DNA of 29,398 nucleotides from Choristocarpus tenellus KU-1152. Taxonomy: Eukaryota > Phaeophyceae. Position 1 is the first letter of the stretch. Each line of letters opens with the position of its first letter. A program made the position numbers and the translations under genes. This document shows, in pieces, positions 1 through 11,600 of the stretch. The notes below the pieces were generated by a model, which was given only the letters and a program-made list of their open reading frames with translations, was not told the DNA's origin and made no database searches. Location: positions 1 through 29,398 of the forward strand of contig CAXNAD020000109.1 of NCBI GenBank assembly GCA_964200185.2, read 5' to 3'.

Positions 1-1069
1 TACAGCACTTGTGGATTGTGTAGAAAGGTGGACTCGGTGTATTTGAAGGCATCTTGCAGAGGTTCCCGCGGCACAAGGCATGGCTTCCACTTTTTTCCCC
101 TACCAGAAACGTACTGTACTGCTGTGTGGTCATGACTCATGAAGAAAGGCACTTTTCGCGAGAAATGTTTATGCGCGCGCTAAACTCGCGTGAAAATCTC
201 CCCGAATTTGTACCAAGTCGCCCGAGAATTCCGGTACTAAAAGTAAATTTTTTTTAGTATGTCGAAAAAAAGCGGTACAAAATGGTTTTGGTACATAATA
301 TTTGGTATAAAATAGGTGTAGGTACTGTAATGTGAAAGATGTATCTCCAAAAGATATTTGGTATTTGGAAACTACGTATACAACATGCTCCCTTAAAGGT
401 TGGAAAGTGCAATGTGATGTGTATACTGCTGCTATATCTCTGACCTAGATTAGCCCTACAAAGGTGGGCGAGGACCTAGGGAAGCATTCCAAAAATCTGA
501 CATACCCCTTCTTGCCCATCTGCCTAGTGTCTCTAACTAGAAACGTATGAAACATCTCGAGAGAGCCACTTGGGCAGTTACGGACACATTCTATCTTTTT
601 CAAAAGGGACTTGACAGCCCCTTTCCCTACCATATCCTCCCATACCTCTCCCCCCTACTGTGTGTGCGGCTAACTTATCCAAGAAACTTTCTGCTTGCTT
701 AACCATGGCGCTCAAAACTTTCCATGGTGAAGGTATTGCGATTAGAACTACGAGGGTCAAAAGAACCCTCGTAGTGAGTGCACTTTCATGCCTTAGCTGC
801 AGCAGCAGCTACACCATTGCTGGTTGATGAGTGGGGCAGATGATATGGTGCTTGAACTTCTGAAAAAGCAACATCCAGGAGGGGGCCTCTGTCGCTGTGG
901 GAAGCGCAACTGCCCTAGCATGAAGACCACATCCATGCGGAAGTTCCGGTCCACTGTGAATGGGCTACCCATCCTCCATAGTGTAAAGGATGCTCATTCC
1001 CTTGGAGAGTTGGGCTAGACGCTTAACCATCAGCATGTGCTGACATGTCTATCCTCCCGCCCTAGGTCA
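1..1069. other. Region without recognised gene
   Basis: No open frame here resembles a protein I know. The frames at 54-257 (plus) and 824-1018 (plus, with a CRCGKRNC cysteine cluster) are too short and isolated to call. The 824-1018 frame lies just upstream of the reverse-transcriptase relic and could be an eroded part of the same element. A strong hairpin sits at 747-775. Confidence 0.4.
747..775. repeat. Perfect 11-bp inverted repeat (hairpin)
   Basis: The arm actacgagggt (747-757) pairs with accctcgtagt (765-775) around a 7-nt loop. There is no T-run after it, and no gene end is recognised nearby, so a terminator role is not supported. The core ctacgaggg occurs again near 8766 without its partner arm. 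Confidence 0.6.
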
Positions 1070-1870
1070 GGTACAAGCATGTCGAGTGTCACACCATGGG
1101 AATCAATCTGGCTAAGGACCCAAATGATTTTGTCACACTAGGGGAGCTCTGGAAGGTAGCGATGAATTTGTCCAAGCCCTCATGGCCAGGTGATTGAGAG
1201 CTCAGGCTGATTAATGTTGGCTACGCACCTGAGTAAGATAGAGGATAAACAATTGCCTGGTTCACATCAACTCCTGGTCCCTCTCTTCCTGTCTGGGTTA
1301 TTTTGTGGATCATTCCCCCCCACTTGGTACGCTCCGCCATGGAACAAATGAAGAACACCTGGCTGTGGACTCTGGAGAAGATAACAGAGGAGCAGCAGAC
1401 GGAGCTGGAGCCACTGATTGCTTCGATGGGGTGTATGAAAATGGACCTCTTCGCCTGGAAACACAAAGAAGTACAGGGATAGATGCCCACAAGTTTGGGG
1501 GGCTTGGGCCTATCCTGCATGAAATATCGCCAGCATGCAGCTTTTGTGGGATTGCTAGTCCAACCTCCCCGTCCTCCTAGCAAGGGAACAGAGGTCCCAT
1601 GGAGAGGCTTTTTTAAAGGGCCATCTGCATGTGCCCCACAGTCCAGGCCCTAGGATCATCCATTCACACTCTCCTTTCATCAGGAGTCCCTCCAGAAGAC
1701 CTGTCGAGATTTTTTGGGCCAAGGTTAGGTAGACTGAAGGGGAATGACAACCCCTGCCCTTGTCGTGGACGTCCTCACTCTCTAGCAGCCCACGATGCCA
1801 GGATCACAGCAATATCAATATCTGAGGCGGGTGGCGGCTGTCAATTTGAGACCATTTTTTTCATATCGCG
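1070..1870 (+). mobile_element. Decayed reverse-transcriptase element, C-terminal region
   Basis: Several frames together follow the last part of a non-LTR type reverse transcriptase. In order: DFVTLG near 1124, GSDEFVQALMAR in a shifted frame at about 1153-1190, SKIEDKQLPGSHQLL near 1235, an ATG-led stretch from 1339 with W-x-L-EKITEEQQTELEPL, an in-frame TAG at 1480, then PTSLGGLGLS and HAAFVGLL. The GGLGL motif followed by an Ala-rich helix is the hallmark of this region in LINE-like elements. A further fragment AHDARITAIS near 1793 fits the downstream Arg-Ile segment. At least two frameshifts and a stop make it non-coding now. No target-site duplication, poly-A tail or endonuclease domain was identified. 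Confidence 0.6.
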
Positions 1871-3698
1871 ATTTTTGGGTGATTTGGTTGCATATGTTGG
1901 ATGGATGATGGAAATACACTTTTCCTGATTTGGACCAAATGGATATCCTGGTGTAGAACCCCCCCCCCCCCAGATACTATGTTGTGTTCACAACATCATG
2001 GGCCTTCTGAACAGGATCCTTTTCAACTCGTTCCGGATGCAACTGGACAACATCCCGGATTATGCAGAAGAATATGAGTGAGGAAAAGTTCTTCACCATC
2101 CTCAGCCTGCCACTGGAGCCAGTATGGAAAAGGATGGGAAACAGTGGTTCCATTGCTTGAAGGTAGGGTTGTTGGAAGTGGGATGGGGAGAGGGGGAAAG
2201 GTGGGAGGGGGTTTCTAGTATGGGAGAAATGGCATTGTCGACACTGGTCTACTATGTCTTATCACAGTCGGGGACCATAATGACCAGATAATAAATAAAT
2301 AATCAAGAAGTACAGATATATCAAATCTGGAACTTCAATGTCGTAATGGTGTTTATGAAACCACCATCAAGACATATTGCCTGTAACACCTCTCCACCTC
2401 ACCTTTTCTTGCCTTTTTAAACTTAAAGGCCCCAGGTGTTGTATAATCCCTCCGTTCAACAGCTGGATGCACCCCTTTGCGTGATGCTTAGTCAAATGGA
2501 AAATGTCTTAGTTGTACACATTCCCAGTCTCTGATAGATACTTTGAGAAATACTCTAGAGGTAGTACTGGATGGAGACACAGAGATGGCTGTCCTCACTC
2601 TGAAGATAGTGTTCTGTTAAATATACTTTTTGCAAGAATGAACAATTTGAGGTGAGTATAGTACTTGTCAGTCACAACCTCACAGAGCTTGTGCCAGAGA
2701 TGAAACATACAATTCCCCTCCCCTTCCATCTAATATGGGAAAAAGAGGAGACTAAATTCTTCGGTCCAATAGAATGAGGGCTTCAGTATCCACTCTCCCC
2801 TCACGTGTACAGATCGCGATGAAATAGTCACACATATATTGCTCCTTGCTGTACACTGCTGGGAAGCTCGCTAGATGCCCACCTTATCATTGGTTTTCTG
2901 CGAGTCATCCTGATTTCCTCCTCCAACTCATCCTTGTCCGACCCACTGCCTCCAGGGTTTCCTCAGGACTGGACCCTCATCCCAGTGCATGCTCTTAGAA
3001 CATGCAATTATTTCAACCATTGACTCACTTACAGAGTGTTCTTTCATATATTCACTGCGGTAAATAGTGGTCATGATATCATCATCTGGGTATCAAAACA
3101 GACATATTCGTGAGAAAAGAGATGAGCAGCTTCGGGTTCACATTGTCAAATAACCTAGTGTTATCCTTACGTTGTCTGTGCTGATACAAGTATGTAAGAC
3201 AGGTTTCATGTATGTTTATCTCTTTGGTTCAGTGCAATACAAAGCAGTAACGTGCATATAGCGATATGGTGGGACAATATTACTGGAAAGTTTTGGGTGC
3301 CTCGGCAAGCGAGCGGAATGCTTCCTGGATGAGCAGGCTACTCAAATGGTGGGGGGGAGAGGAGCTGGAGGATTTAGTAGAAAAAGAGTAGTCAAATCCC
3401 GGCTACGCCAAATTGTCTCGGTAACTACGCAAGGGGCACTATCTAGACATGTCTTGCATTTCAAGCTAGAGTCACCAGGGAGATAGGCACGGAGGGGTTT
3501 ATTGGATTCTTGGGAGGCCTCCCTAGCTACTCCCTCCGGGGCGCAGGAGTAGGTAGATTGGAAGCACAGGCAGGCACTAGTGCAATATTGATGGTGGTGA
3601 AGTAACAAATTAGTATTTTTCACATTCATATTGTTTTATAGTATTTTTCACGTTTATGATATTTTATTTCTTTAGGGCTTATACTGGCATATGTATAG
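1871..3698. other. Region without recognised gene
   Basis: No protein of known family is visible. It starts with a C13 run (1959-1971) and a short ATG-led frame near 2000 that could be the eroded end of the upstream element. A minus-strand open frame at 3342-3629 (95 codons, Cys- and Ser-rich) has no recognisable motif and is likely chance. Confidence 0.4.
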
Positions 3699-3754
3699 TT
3701 TTCATTTGTTTCCCCCCTGACATATATATCTGGAAAATGTCAGAGGGCATTATA
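3699..3754. repeat. Palindromic dispersed repeat, copy 1
   Basis: The core cccccctgaca ... tgtcagaggg (3712-3747) is an imperfect hairpin. Its reverse complement matches 27362-27411 over about 50 bp, including the ttttcatt and gaaac flanks. This may be a short MITE-like or terminal element; no flanking target duplication was confirmed. Confidence 0.55.
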
Positions 3755-5100
3755 ATGAAAATACTAGTAATATAGTGATATTAGGCACCCAGCGGACAAT
3801 ACCCAGCAGACAATAAATAATTCAGTGTGTATTTTGCGATGTAACTCAACTCCTAACTTTCGGCGACGAGCCTTACATGCACCAAGTTCTTCAACGCACA
3901 TTACGAAAGGGTGAGACTGCCCTATAGCCGAAACCGAGCGACACTCAACAGACATCAACATACAACTCAACATGTTAAATTGTCGTAGCCTCATACCCTA
4001 GTAAGCGTGAACACCTAAATGCCACAATAAAAAAAGCACGGAAACAATAGCTTCAGCAATTGCTGTTTTTCTCCTCACCTTTGTTCAACTGCCGGAGGTT
4101 ACACTCGTCGAATAATACCTAGTATCAGCCACAATGTCCTCCCCTGCAGCAGTAGTTGCTTCTTTGGAGATTGACACATACTTTGTCACGTCCTTCACCT
4201 CCATTACCACTTCCACTCGCACCAGCTTCCCCGTTTCCCCTGGCGATAATATTGGGCGACTCTATAGCATATGCCTTTTCCTTTGCCTTCCCCGATACTA
4301 CCTCCGTTACCACTTCCACTTCCTTCCACACACCCCTTCTAGCATGGCGAACCCAGTACCCTGCCTAGCACAGCTTTGCCCTTCCTTCCCTTTCCCCTTC
4401 TTAATGTTAGTATCGTCCTCAATGTAAGAACTACCCGCCCTGCCAAGGAAGGCTTGGAGGCTTGGACATATATTTATATAGTGTGTTGCCCTTCTCGGGT
4501 GCCATATCTTTGTCCAGAAGAGAGGTAAATACACGAAAACAGCTCAGCACCATTAGATTTGGGGGTTGGAGGCTGGCCTTGACCTGAACTCAGACGCCAG
4601 AGTCCCGACAGAGTCTCAACTCATCCTTACCGCTCCTTTGCAGAGTACAGAGGTTAAGCCGTCTATAAAAAATGTTGCAATGCAGACAGGCGTTGAGCTT
4701 TTGCACACGTAAGTTACAAATTGCTTCTTCCCACATCTCATCATACAGAAATGCAACCTACCCTTCAATTGTGGGAGGTGGTACACAGCAAAGCACAATT
4801 TCCTGTTGCCTATTGCCTTACCACTCACCAGTTACCCTTCAAAATATTGTGGAAGGCATTTGGTTGGGTGCGGGTACTCTCGGTCATACGGAGTTGGTAC
4901 CACATGTTTGTGGTTGTGTTACCCTCACTTGGATGGTTTCATTTTTCAGAGCGACAGGAAAAGCGAGCTCGTGAGCTTGCGCGCGGATACATGGTTCACT
5001 CTAACCAGTTTTTAACATGTCTTCTCAAAACACCCATGTGTAGTATCCTGTTTGCACCCTGATTAGTTGGGCTTTTGATAGTTTGCTCGACGTGCTTTTC
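3755..5100. other. Region without recognised gene
   Basis: Contains a C/T-rich low-complexity stretch (about 4130-4400) that opens frames on both strands without family motifs. The plus frame 4721-5062 ends with a basic segment RQEKRARELARGYMVHSN, just upstream of the OTU-like fragment; it may belong to the same eroded element but has no diagnostic motif. Confidence 0.35.
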
Positions 5101-5103
5101 AAA

Positions 5104-5301
5104 AATGAGTGTTTGGAAGTCTGAGGTCGCTGTAGAAAGCGATCTTGACCTTGCTATTACGCTCTCCAGTGAAGAATACAGGAACACTTCACCAACTGGT
5201 GTTCTGATGGAGCCTTACATTCAGCGTACCTTTGTGGCAAGTTGGGAGACATGACTATCAATGCGTTTGCCGACGAACTTAATATCAGGAAGGTGTCATC
5301 T
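5104..5301 (+). pseudogene. OTU-like cysteine-protease fragment, frame-broken
   Basis: An ATG-led frame of 49 codons from 5104 includes SSEEYRNTSP and YIQRTFVASW and stops at 5251. The adjacent frame continues at once with GDMTINAFADELNI and stops near 5301. Taken together the pieces resemble the segment of OTU-family proteases (Y-x-x-x-M-x-x-x-x-WGD-x-x-x-L-x-A-x-A-x-x-x-x-x-I) common in transposons and viruses of protists. The break falls in a G-run (ttggga), where a 1-nt loss or sequencing error is plausible. The Asp-Gly-x-Cys box with the catalytic Cys is not seen, so this is a partial, tentative call. Confidence 0.3.
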
Positions 5302-5439
5302 TGAGCTCTCTAGCATTGGCTGATTAGTTCGATCATGTTCATCTGCCGCTTGTTGCCCGATCTTTCAACTACCCTGGATAAGAGTACCAGGAGTGTTTTT
5401 CCGTCTATCCCTCCACCCCCTCTGAGTCAAATACTTCAT

Positions 5440-5610
5440 ATGGTGTTCGACCACTGTGTACAGGTTCGAGCAAATAAGAAGAGGGAAGAACGCAAGCGAG
5501 GTGGTACCGGGGCTGTGCGCGTCCGTGAGGGATATTTGCGTGAGGACGGGCTGTTGATGACCATGTCGGATACTGTTTTGGGTGCAAGCATTCCTCCTTC
5601 GAGCTTGAAG
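5440..5610 (+). CDS. DIS3: DIS3 exon 1 candidate (N-terminal basic region and YLR motif)
   Basis: The frame reads a basic stretch ([11 protein letters not shown]) and then [12 protein letters not shown], which corresponds to the conserved VREHYLR-D segment at the start of eukaryotic DIS3. The exon ends at LK followed by gtgaga, a good donor, in phase 0. I chose the ATG at 5440 because it leaves about 25 residues before the YLR motif, close to the spacing in yeast and human. An in-frame ATG at 5335 is also possible, and tgtgtacag ending at 5463 could instead be an acceptor with an upstream first exon. After YLRED the family usually has a three-cysteine CR3 motif; no cysteine is present here. 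Confidence 0.6.
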
Positions 5611-8600
5611 GTGAGACAACATCTTCGTGATAGAATGGTGCCAATTGAAGAAGGCAAGGCCTTGCAGAAGCAACTTTTACAAAGTTGATCTTACGAACTT
5701 TCTAATCCGTTGATCATACTAGTCCCTTCTGTTATACGGCGCGTATCCCCTTGCAGCCCAGGTATTATGTATGTCCAGATGCGAATGCACTCCACTGCTA
5801 TCTCGACCTGTTCGACGAGGCCGAATTCGCATCGTGCTTTCGTGGCAAGGGTGGTCACGCTGGACACTGTGCTCTTTTGCTATTGTATTCACAGCTAAGT
5901 CAGCTCACTGGTGCAGCTGGGGCCATGTCGATCCGACAAGAACGGCGCCTAGTGCAGGTGAATTGAAGGCTTTTATCCTGCATGGCAAGTGTACTAGGTC
6001 CTTTCGTGTGCTATATAGACTTGAAGGGCATACTTCTGGAATCTACAGGAATATCTTGTTTGTGCGCTGTCTTGTTATTGTATGTATTTTGAACTCTTGG
6101 TAGAGCTTGACCACTCTCCATAAAATAGTAGATCCAACTAAGAGATTGAGAGAATATTGGTACAAAAGCGAAAACTATCAGGGATCAAAGGGTGACGGTT
6201 ATTTTGGATCACCTGAAGCAAGAGTCATGCTGAGGGTAATGTTCAAAGAATATTGCTTATCCTCAACCACCTTGTGATCTTCAATGAGGGACACATATAA
6301 TAGTAGTGTTGGGAAGAGGCGGTTAAGGTTAGGGTCAAGACTAATCTTTCATACACACAACAATGATTGAGCATGATTGGAAAGTAAAAATAGGGACTTT
6401 TCATCTCTTTGATTGAGTTCATAGTTCTACAGTGTAGACATCCGTTAGTTCTTGGGTTAGGGATAGTGTTACATTCTAAGAGAGTACTGTGTAAACATGC
6501 CAGGTATTAACAAAGAGGTATGTGATTTAATGACATATTCTTGGTCCTTTCATCAGGCTGAGAAGTTGCTAAATTTCCATCCTTTTTCAAAGCCATCAAC
6601 CCGCCATCAGACTGACTCTTTTGAATATGCTGATACTGGGCTGCAAGGTGATTCAAACATGGAATGACTATGTGAAGTAATTAGCAACCCGGCTACAGGT
6701 CAGTCTGACCCCGTCAGAAACATCGTACCCATAGCTGACCTGGTGAAGTCTTGTCACTGTGTGAAGGCGACTGTAGATCATGCCTACACATATGTTGCAT
6801 ATCGGTATAATGTATTTCACAGTATACTTCTATCTATGACTTGAAACATTTTTTGATTAGCAATATATGTACAACTAAAGTGTTGCTACTACCTGTTGTG
6901 AATCCAGGTGGGGTGCGCAGCTAGAAGAATTAATATTATTTTTTCAATATTACTGGTGACTGCCCAATTATAGAGAATGAGAATGTTATATTTCTCAATC
7001 TTTGACTGCTGCAATATAATCAGGTAGCATGGAACAAGGGGCTGCTCAGCTGCCCCCAAACCACTTCAACCTCAACTTACTGCCATGTACTGTCCAATGC
7101 ACATATATTGAGAATCTTCTAGTTTTTGTTCTAGTTCTAGTTCTAGTTCTGAGTTTCTACAGTGTAATAGTGCCAACATGGTCTTGAGATAAGGTGGTGA
7201 ATGAGAAATTGATTTCCTTGTTGGTACTAAGATTTGTGTTTTGAAAGTTGTCTGCAAACATGTCTGTTGTAATAATTCAAATATCTCCAGTATTTGTCTT
7301 TTTCAACTTGTTGCAGACAACTTTCATGTGGGCTGGCGTGACAGGTCGGACTGGTTCATTGGACTTGGGTTCACCCAGAATTAGACCGGGTTGACCCACA
7401 GACCGGAAAGTAAAAAATATGTGATGGCCCTGGACTGAACCTCCCAAAAAACACTGGAACCGGGCTGGCATACACATGGACTGCGCCGTAACAATATTTG
7501 GAGGACCTGGTCCACGCATGTCAGGAATTATTGGGACAGGACACAAGACTAGCCAGTGGACTGGACTGTTTGCATTTTCTCAGCCCAATGATAGGCCCTG
7601 GTAATTTTAAGAACATTGGCTCCTGTGGTGGAGCAACTGAAGTCAGCACCCAAACATTTTTCTTACATTTTCAAGAAAATCTTCCCCCCTGCCCTCACCC
7701 CGTCCCCACTCATTCTACCAGCTGGCACGCTCTCTCCCAGGGACATTGATATTTTTTGACAAGTTTTGTCCAGAGATGCACATGGCCAAGCAGCACCACG
7801 AAGCAAACGCCTCACCTGAAAGTAAAAACTCTGCCTCCTCTGCTGACCCAATGGGTCTCATGGAAATGGAAGGCGCTTGTTGGTGGTGTGCAGAACGCCT
7901 CAGCAAAGAGGGAACTCCATTGGGACGACCACAAGTGATGTCACAACATGATGGTAACAACTCCGCAAAGAGCAGAGTAGGGACAACTGTTGTTATCCTT
8001 TCTGATGATCCCCGTTATGCCAAACGAGGACTAGGAGCTCCGGGAAAGATTGGAGGAGTTGGAGGAAGTATGGATGAGGGAGGTAACGGTTTGGGAGTTG
8101 TAAAGGCTGTGGATTGTGAGGGCTTTGTGGATTTATTCTGTGAGGGCAGTGGCAAAGGACTGGGGGGGGTGGAGAGGGAAGTGGGGGGAACCGTGCAGTG
8201 CAAGAGGTCCATGCTAAAGAAGGCCTATGACTTATATGTCTCCTATGTTTCAGAGGTGAGTGGCATTGTTTTGGTTGGTAGTGTAGGGTGACGGGAGTGG
8301 GGGGTGGGATCTTGGTGACAGCGACTTATTACAATACAAGCAAGTTAGAATTATTGTCGCTTGCCTAGTGAAATTTCTGTGATTAAGTACAAAGATTCGT
8401 TTGTAGTGCGTGCAGCTCAAACACTATGGGCATCACTGATGAGATTATAGGGATCGATGGGACTGAAGATTCCCACTTTTTGATTCCCACTTGAGTGTTT
8501 GAACAAATTTCTGTCGTTCTATGCTGAGTAGGCTCACAGGTAGGTGCTTTCAGGCTCCTGAGTTTACAGAGGGAAGAATGAAGGAGATGTGGGACAGACG

Positions 8601-11600
8601 CCCACCCTTTTTGGTGAAGTTTGGGTTGGGGGTATATCCTATAATGATATGTAATGTGATTTGAAGTATAGTAGATTTACTCTTTTGAAGAGGTGTAAGT
8701 GTATGAGAGCGTTACCTTAGGGACATGTCCCTCTAGGGCTTTATTGTAAAACCATTGTTGATTGGCTACTACGAGGGCTCCCCTCCAATTTGTAGGCTGG
8801 TGGTATATGTGCACTGCATGATACTACCATTCAGAACACTGGAAGTTTTCCCCACATCTTATTCGTAAAATTGTTTGCTTTCTAGGATAAAACTCCTGCT
8901 TTTTATTATTAATCTTTTTGTGCGTAAGATTGGCGTGTATGTAATGGGGATTATTGGATTCCCTGAGAAAATTAGGGTTAGGGTTAGCGCAACAACTATG
9001 AAAAAATTAGGCTGTTTAAGAACGGAAATTGACTATTAACTTTATAGTTGGATGTAGGACATGACAAACACCTAAGTGTAAGGATTGTTTCACAGTGTTC
9101 CGATGTTGTCATGAGGTTGAGATGCCAGTCTTCCACGCAGGCAGACAGACAGTCGCAAGACTTATCAATCGGTGGAATTGTGGGTTCTCAATATTTGATA
9201 TAGGTATAGGCTGTGGTGCTGCCTGGCATCTGTAGGTCATCACCCCGCTAGTCCACATCTTCCTGTGAAATATGTATTGATAGCCTTCCTCACCTCCCTT
9301 GCTAATGTGTAATTTTCTACAATCATTTGGGCGGTCCCCTTAGTTTTCATTCGTTGATGCATGATCTTGACCAGTAGAAGAATCTACAGATGAGGACACC
9401 TTGAATATTTGAAATCATGATTCAGAATCATAACTGATTGTTCGGTTGTGAGACCACCCAACCACGCCCAGGTTGCTGCAGCAACCTTGATTGTCTTGGT
9501 GAAGGTGCTGAATGGTGATCCCTATTTACATTCCTCTGCAAGAGCTTCTAAGGTGCTTTCAGTCACCTTGAGCTTTTCTACACTGCCAATAAACCTACCA
9601 GCTTGCTCCCCAGCATCCTTGTTGTGGAGGGCTCGATATCTGGGCCTGCCTTGATGACTGACAATCCTGTAATAAAAGATTGCTATAGTGCAACTAGCTT
9701 TGACACACCCGGTGAGTGGGAGGGAGGCAGGATAGGATGGTTCTATGAAGAAACCACCCCGTGAACTTGGATATCAACCCATTTTTGGCAAGGGTATGGG
9801 GAGTGAGCTGGTAGGAAAAAACGGGGGAGAAGGTGGGTTAGATTTCGGGGGGATTGACAGCACCTTTGAAAGGTTTTGCAGGGCATTATAAGATAGGTGA
9901 AGAGGGTCCATCATTCTGCGCCTTCGGTGAGGTGAAGAAGGTTGCTGCAGCAAATAGGTAATGGTTGGAAGATCTCAAGGATATAATGAGGAGGATCATC
10001 AGGCGATCATGGCCATGTCAGCTTTACAGCTGCAAAGAAGGGGTCTGCGCAAACAATTTTACAAAAGCGCAAACAATATTTTACCCCCAGGGACTACAGA
10101 GAAACAACTATTTTGAGGTGGAAGCTTCATGAATTGCACATGAAGTGTGGGGAAGATCCAGCTCTGTTTATAATTTGGATCAACGAGTTGGTGCTGGAGG
10201 TGGAGAGCATGGGTGGCACTGTGCCAGAGGATACCTTGGTATTTGCAGGGAGGCACCCCTTGAGCATGAGATGATTGTATTTGAGGAGTACAGTGTTATC
10301 AAGACCCTTCAGAACAAGTGGAAGGCAGGTTCACTGGTGACTAGCTCTGAGGCATTGATGACAGGGAGAGTATAGAGGCCATGGGTAGGGGCAATATTTA
10401 CACGTTCACCATGTGTGGCCCCACATTTGCAGTTATCTTGCCATTGCTTAACAGGCAGCAATAGGGATGTTGTGCTCAAGTACTTTAACTATAGCTGCGA
10501 CAAACCAGGCCACAATAGCTCTGCTGACTTCATGAGGAGGTGAGAATGTCAAGCAAGTCCAAGTGAGAAAGGGGGAGCTGTCGTAAACACCAAAAAGGGG
10601 GAAGGCGATCTTCTAATGTTGAAAAGGATGATGGATCTGGACGAGCATTATTGAGTGGAAAGGTTTCTGGTGCTGATAGGGAGAGCTGGTTTCTAGGTAT
10701 CGTTGACTCCACTGCATGCAATACAGTGAGTTTGACTCCTGGTGATTTGAACTTCCACTTGAATGGTGTGGTCCTGACTTGCTGAAATTGTGAGTGTTGG
10801 ATGCAGGGACTACCTACAGCTTTACATGCGACGGTTTGTTCAGGTGGGGTGGTAATTGTGGGTGGTGGTGAACATCTTGAGATTGTGGCCAAGGGTGATG
10901 GGTCGTAAGCTACGTAGGTTCACCATCCTGTGTGTGCTGTGTATGTTGTTAACTGTGTTAGGGTTAGGGTTAGGCTTAGGCTTAGGATCAACCTCTACTC
11001 GGCAAAATCTGATACGAGCAACTTGGGCTACAGCTTATGACCTGCCCATAGAAACAAGGCTGCGGTCTTTTATGAATGTTGGGACTGACATCCAAACTTT
11101 TCTTTGTTGGATGATGAGGGCCTGCTCACTGTGGGCGTGTGTTGAGTACATGGATACTATATCTCAACTATCCCTAACCCTGGATTTGAAAACCCCCTCG
11201 TAATGTGGTGGAAGGAAGGAGGACATCACCAGGATTTTTCAGCTTCCACAAACACGAATGATATGCATGTGTTTTGGGGGCATGTGCACCAGAGATTGGT
11301 GAAGAAGTGGGCATCTGCGCACAAGATTCTTCCTTCTTAGGGTTAGGGTTAGGGTTAGGATTATGGTTAGGGTTAGGGGTCATTTGCAGAGGGTGTGCTC
11401 TCTGCTAGGCCAATCGACTTTTCATTCCTAAGAAGTGTGTCTTTACAGACTGGACGAACTTAAAAGAATGGCCAAGAAAATTGGTGACCATAGACATGAC
11501 CTGGTGGTGGTTGATGAATGCCCAAATATGGGATAAGTATACTTCATGAAGGTCAAGGGCTCACATGAAGCATTATAGGTATTCGAGAGAGGTTCATCTC

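Larger units (their letters stand above)
5958..7740 (+). other. Intron or unresolved stretch between the two PIN exons
   Basis: This stretch should hold or border the coding sequence for the missing PIN segment (VL-x-EVR ... VY-x-RLR). A weak candidate is the frame near 5992-6024, reading [11 protein letters not shown]. It also holds a possible transposon fragment at 6668-6844 and a short GTTCTA hexamer repeat (7128-7150). The last 60 nt are pyrimidine-rich and lead to the 7740 acceptor. Confidence 0.45.

Noticed and set aside
4134-4427. Plus-strand frame of 97 codons rich in Ser, Thr, Pro and Phe
   Set aside because: C/T-rich low-complexity DNA opens several frames on both strands here; no motif or conserved feature.
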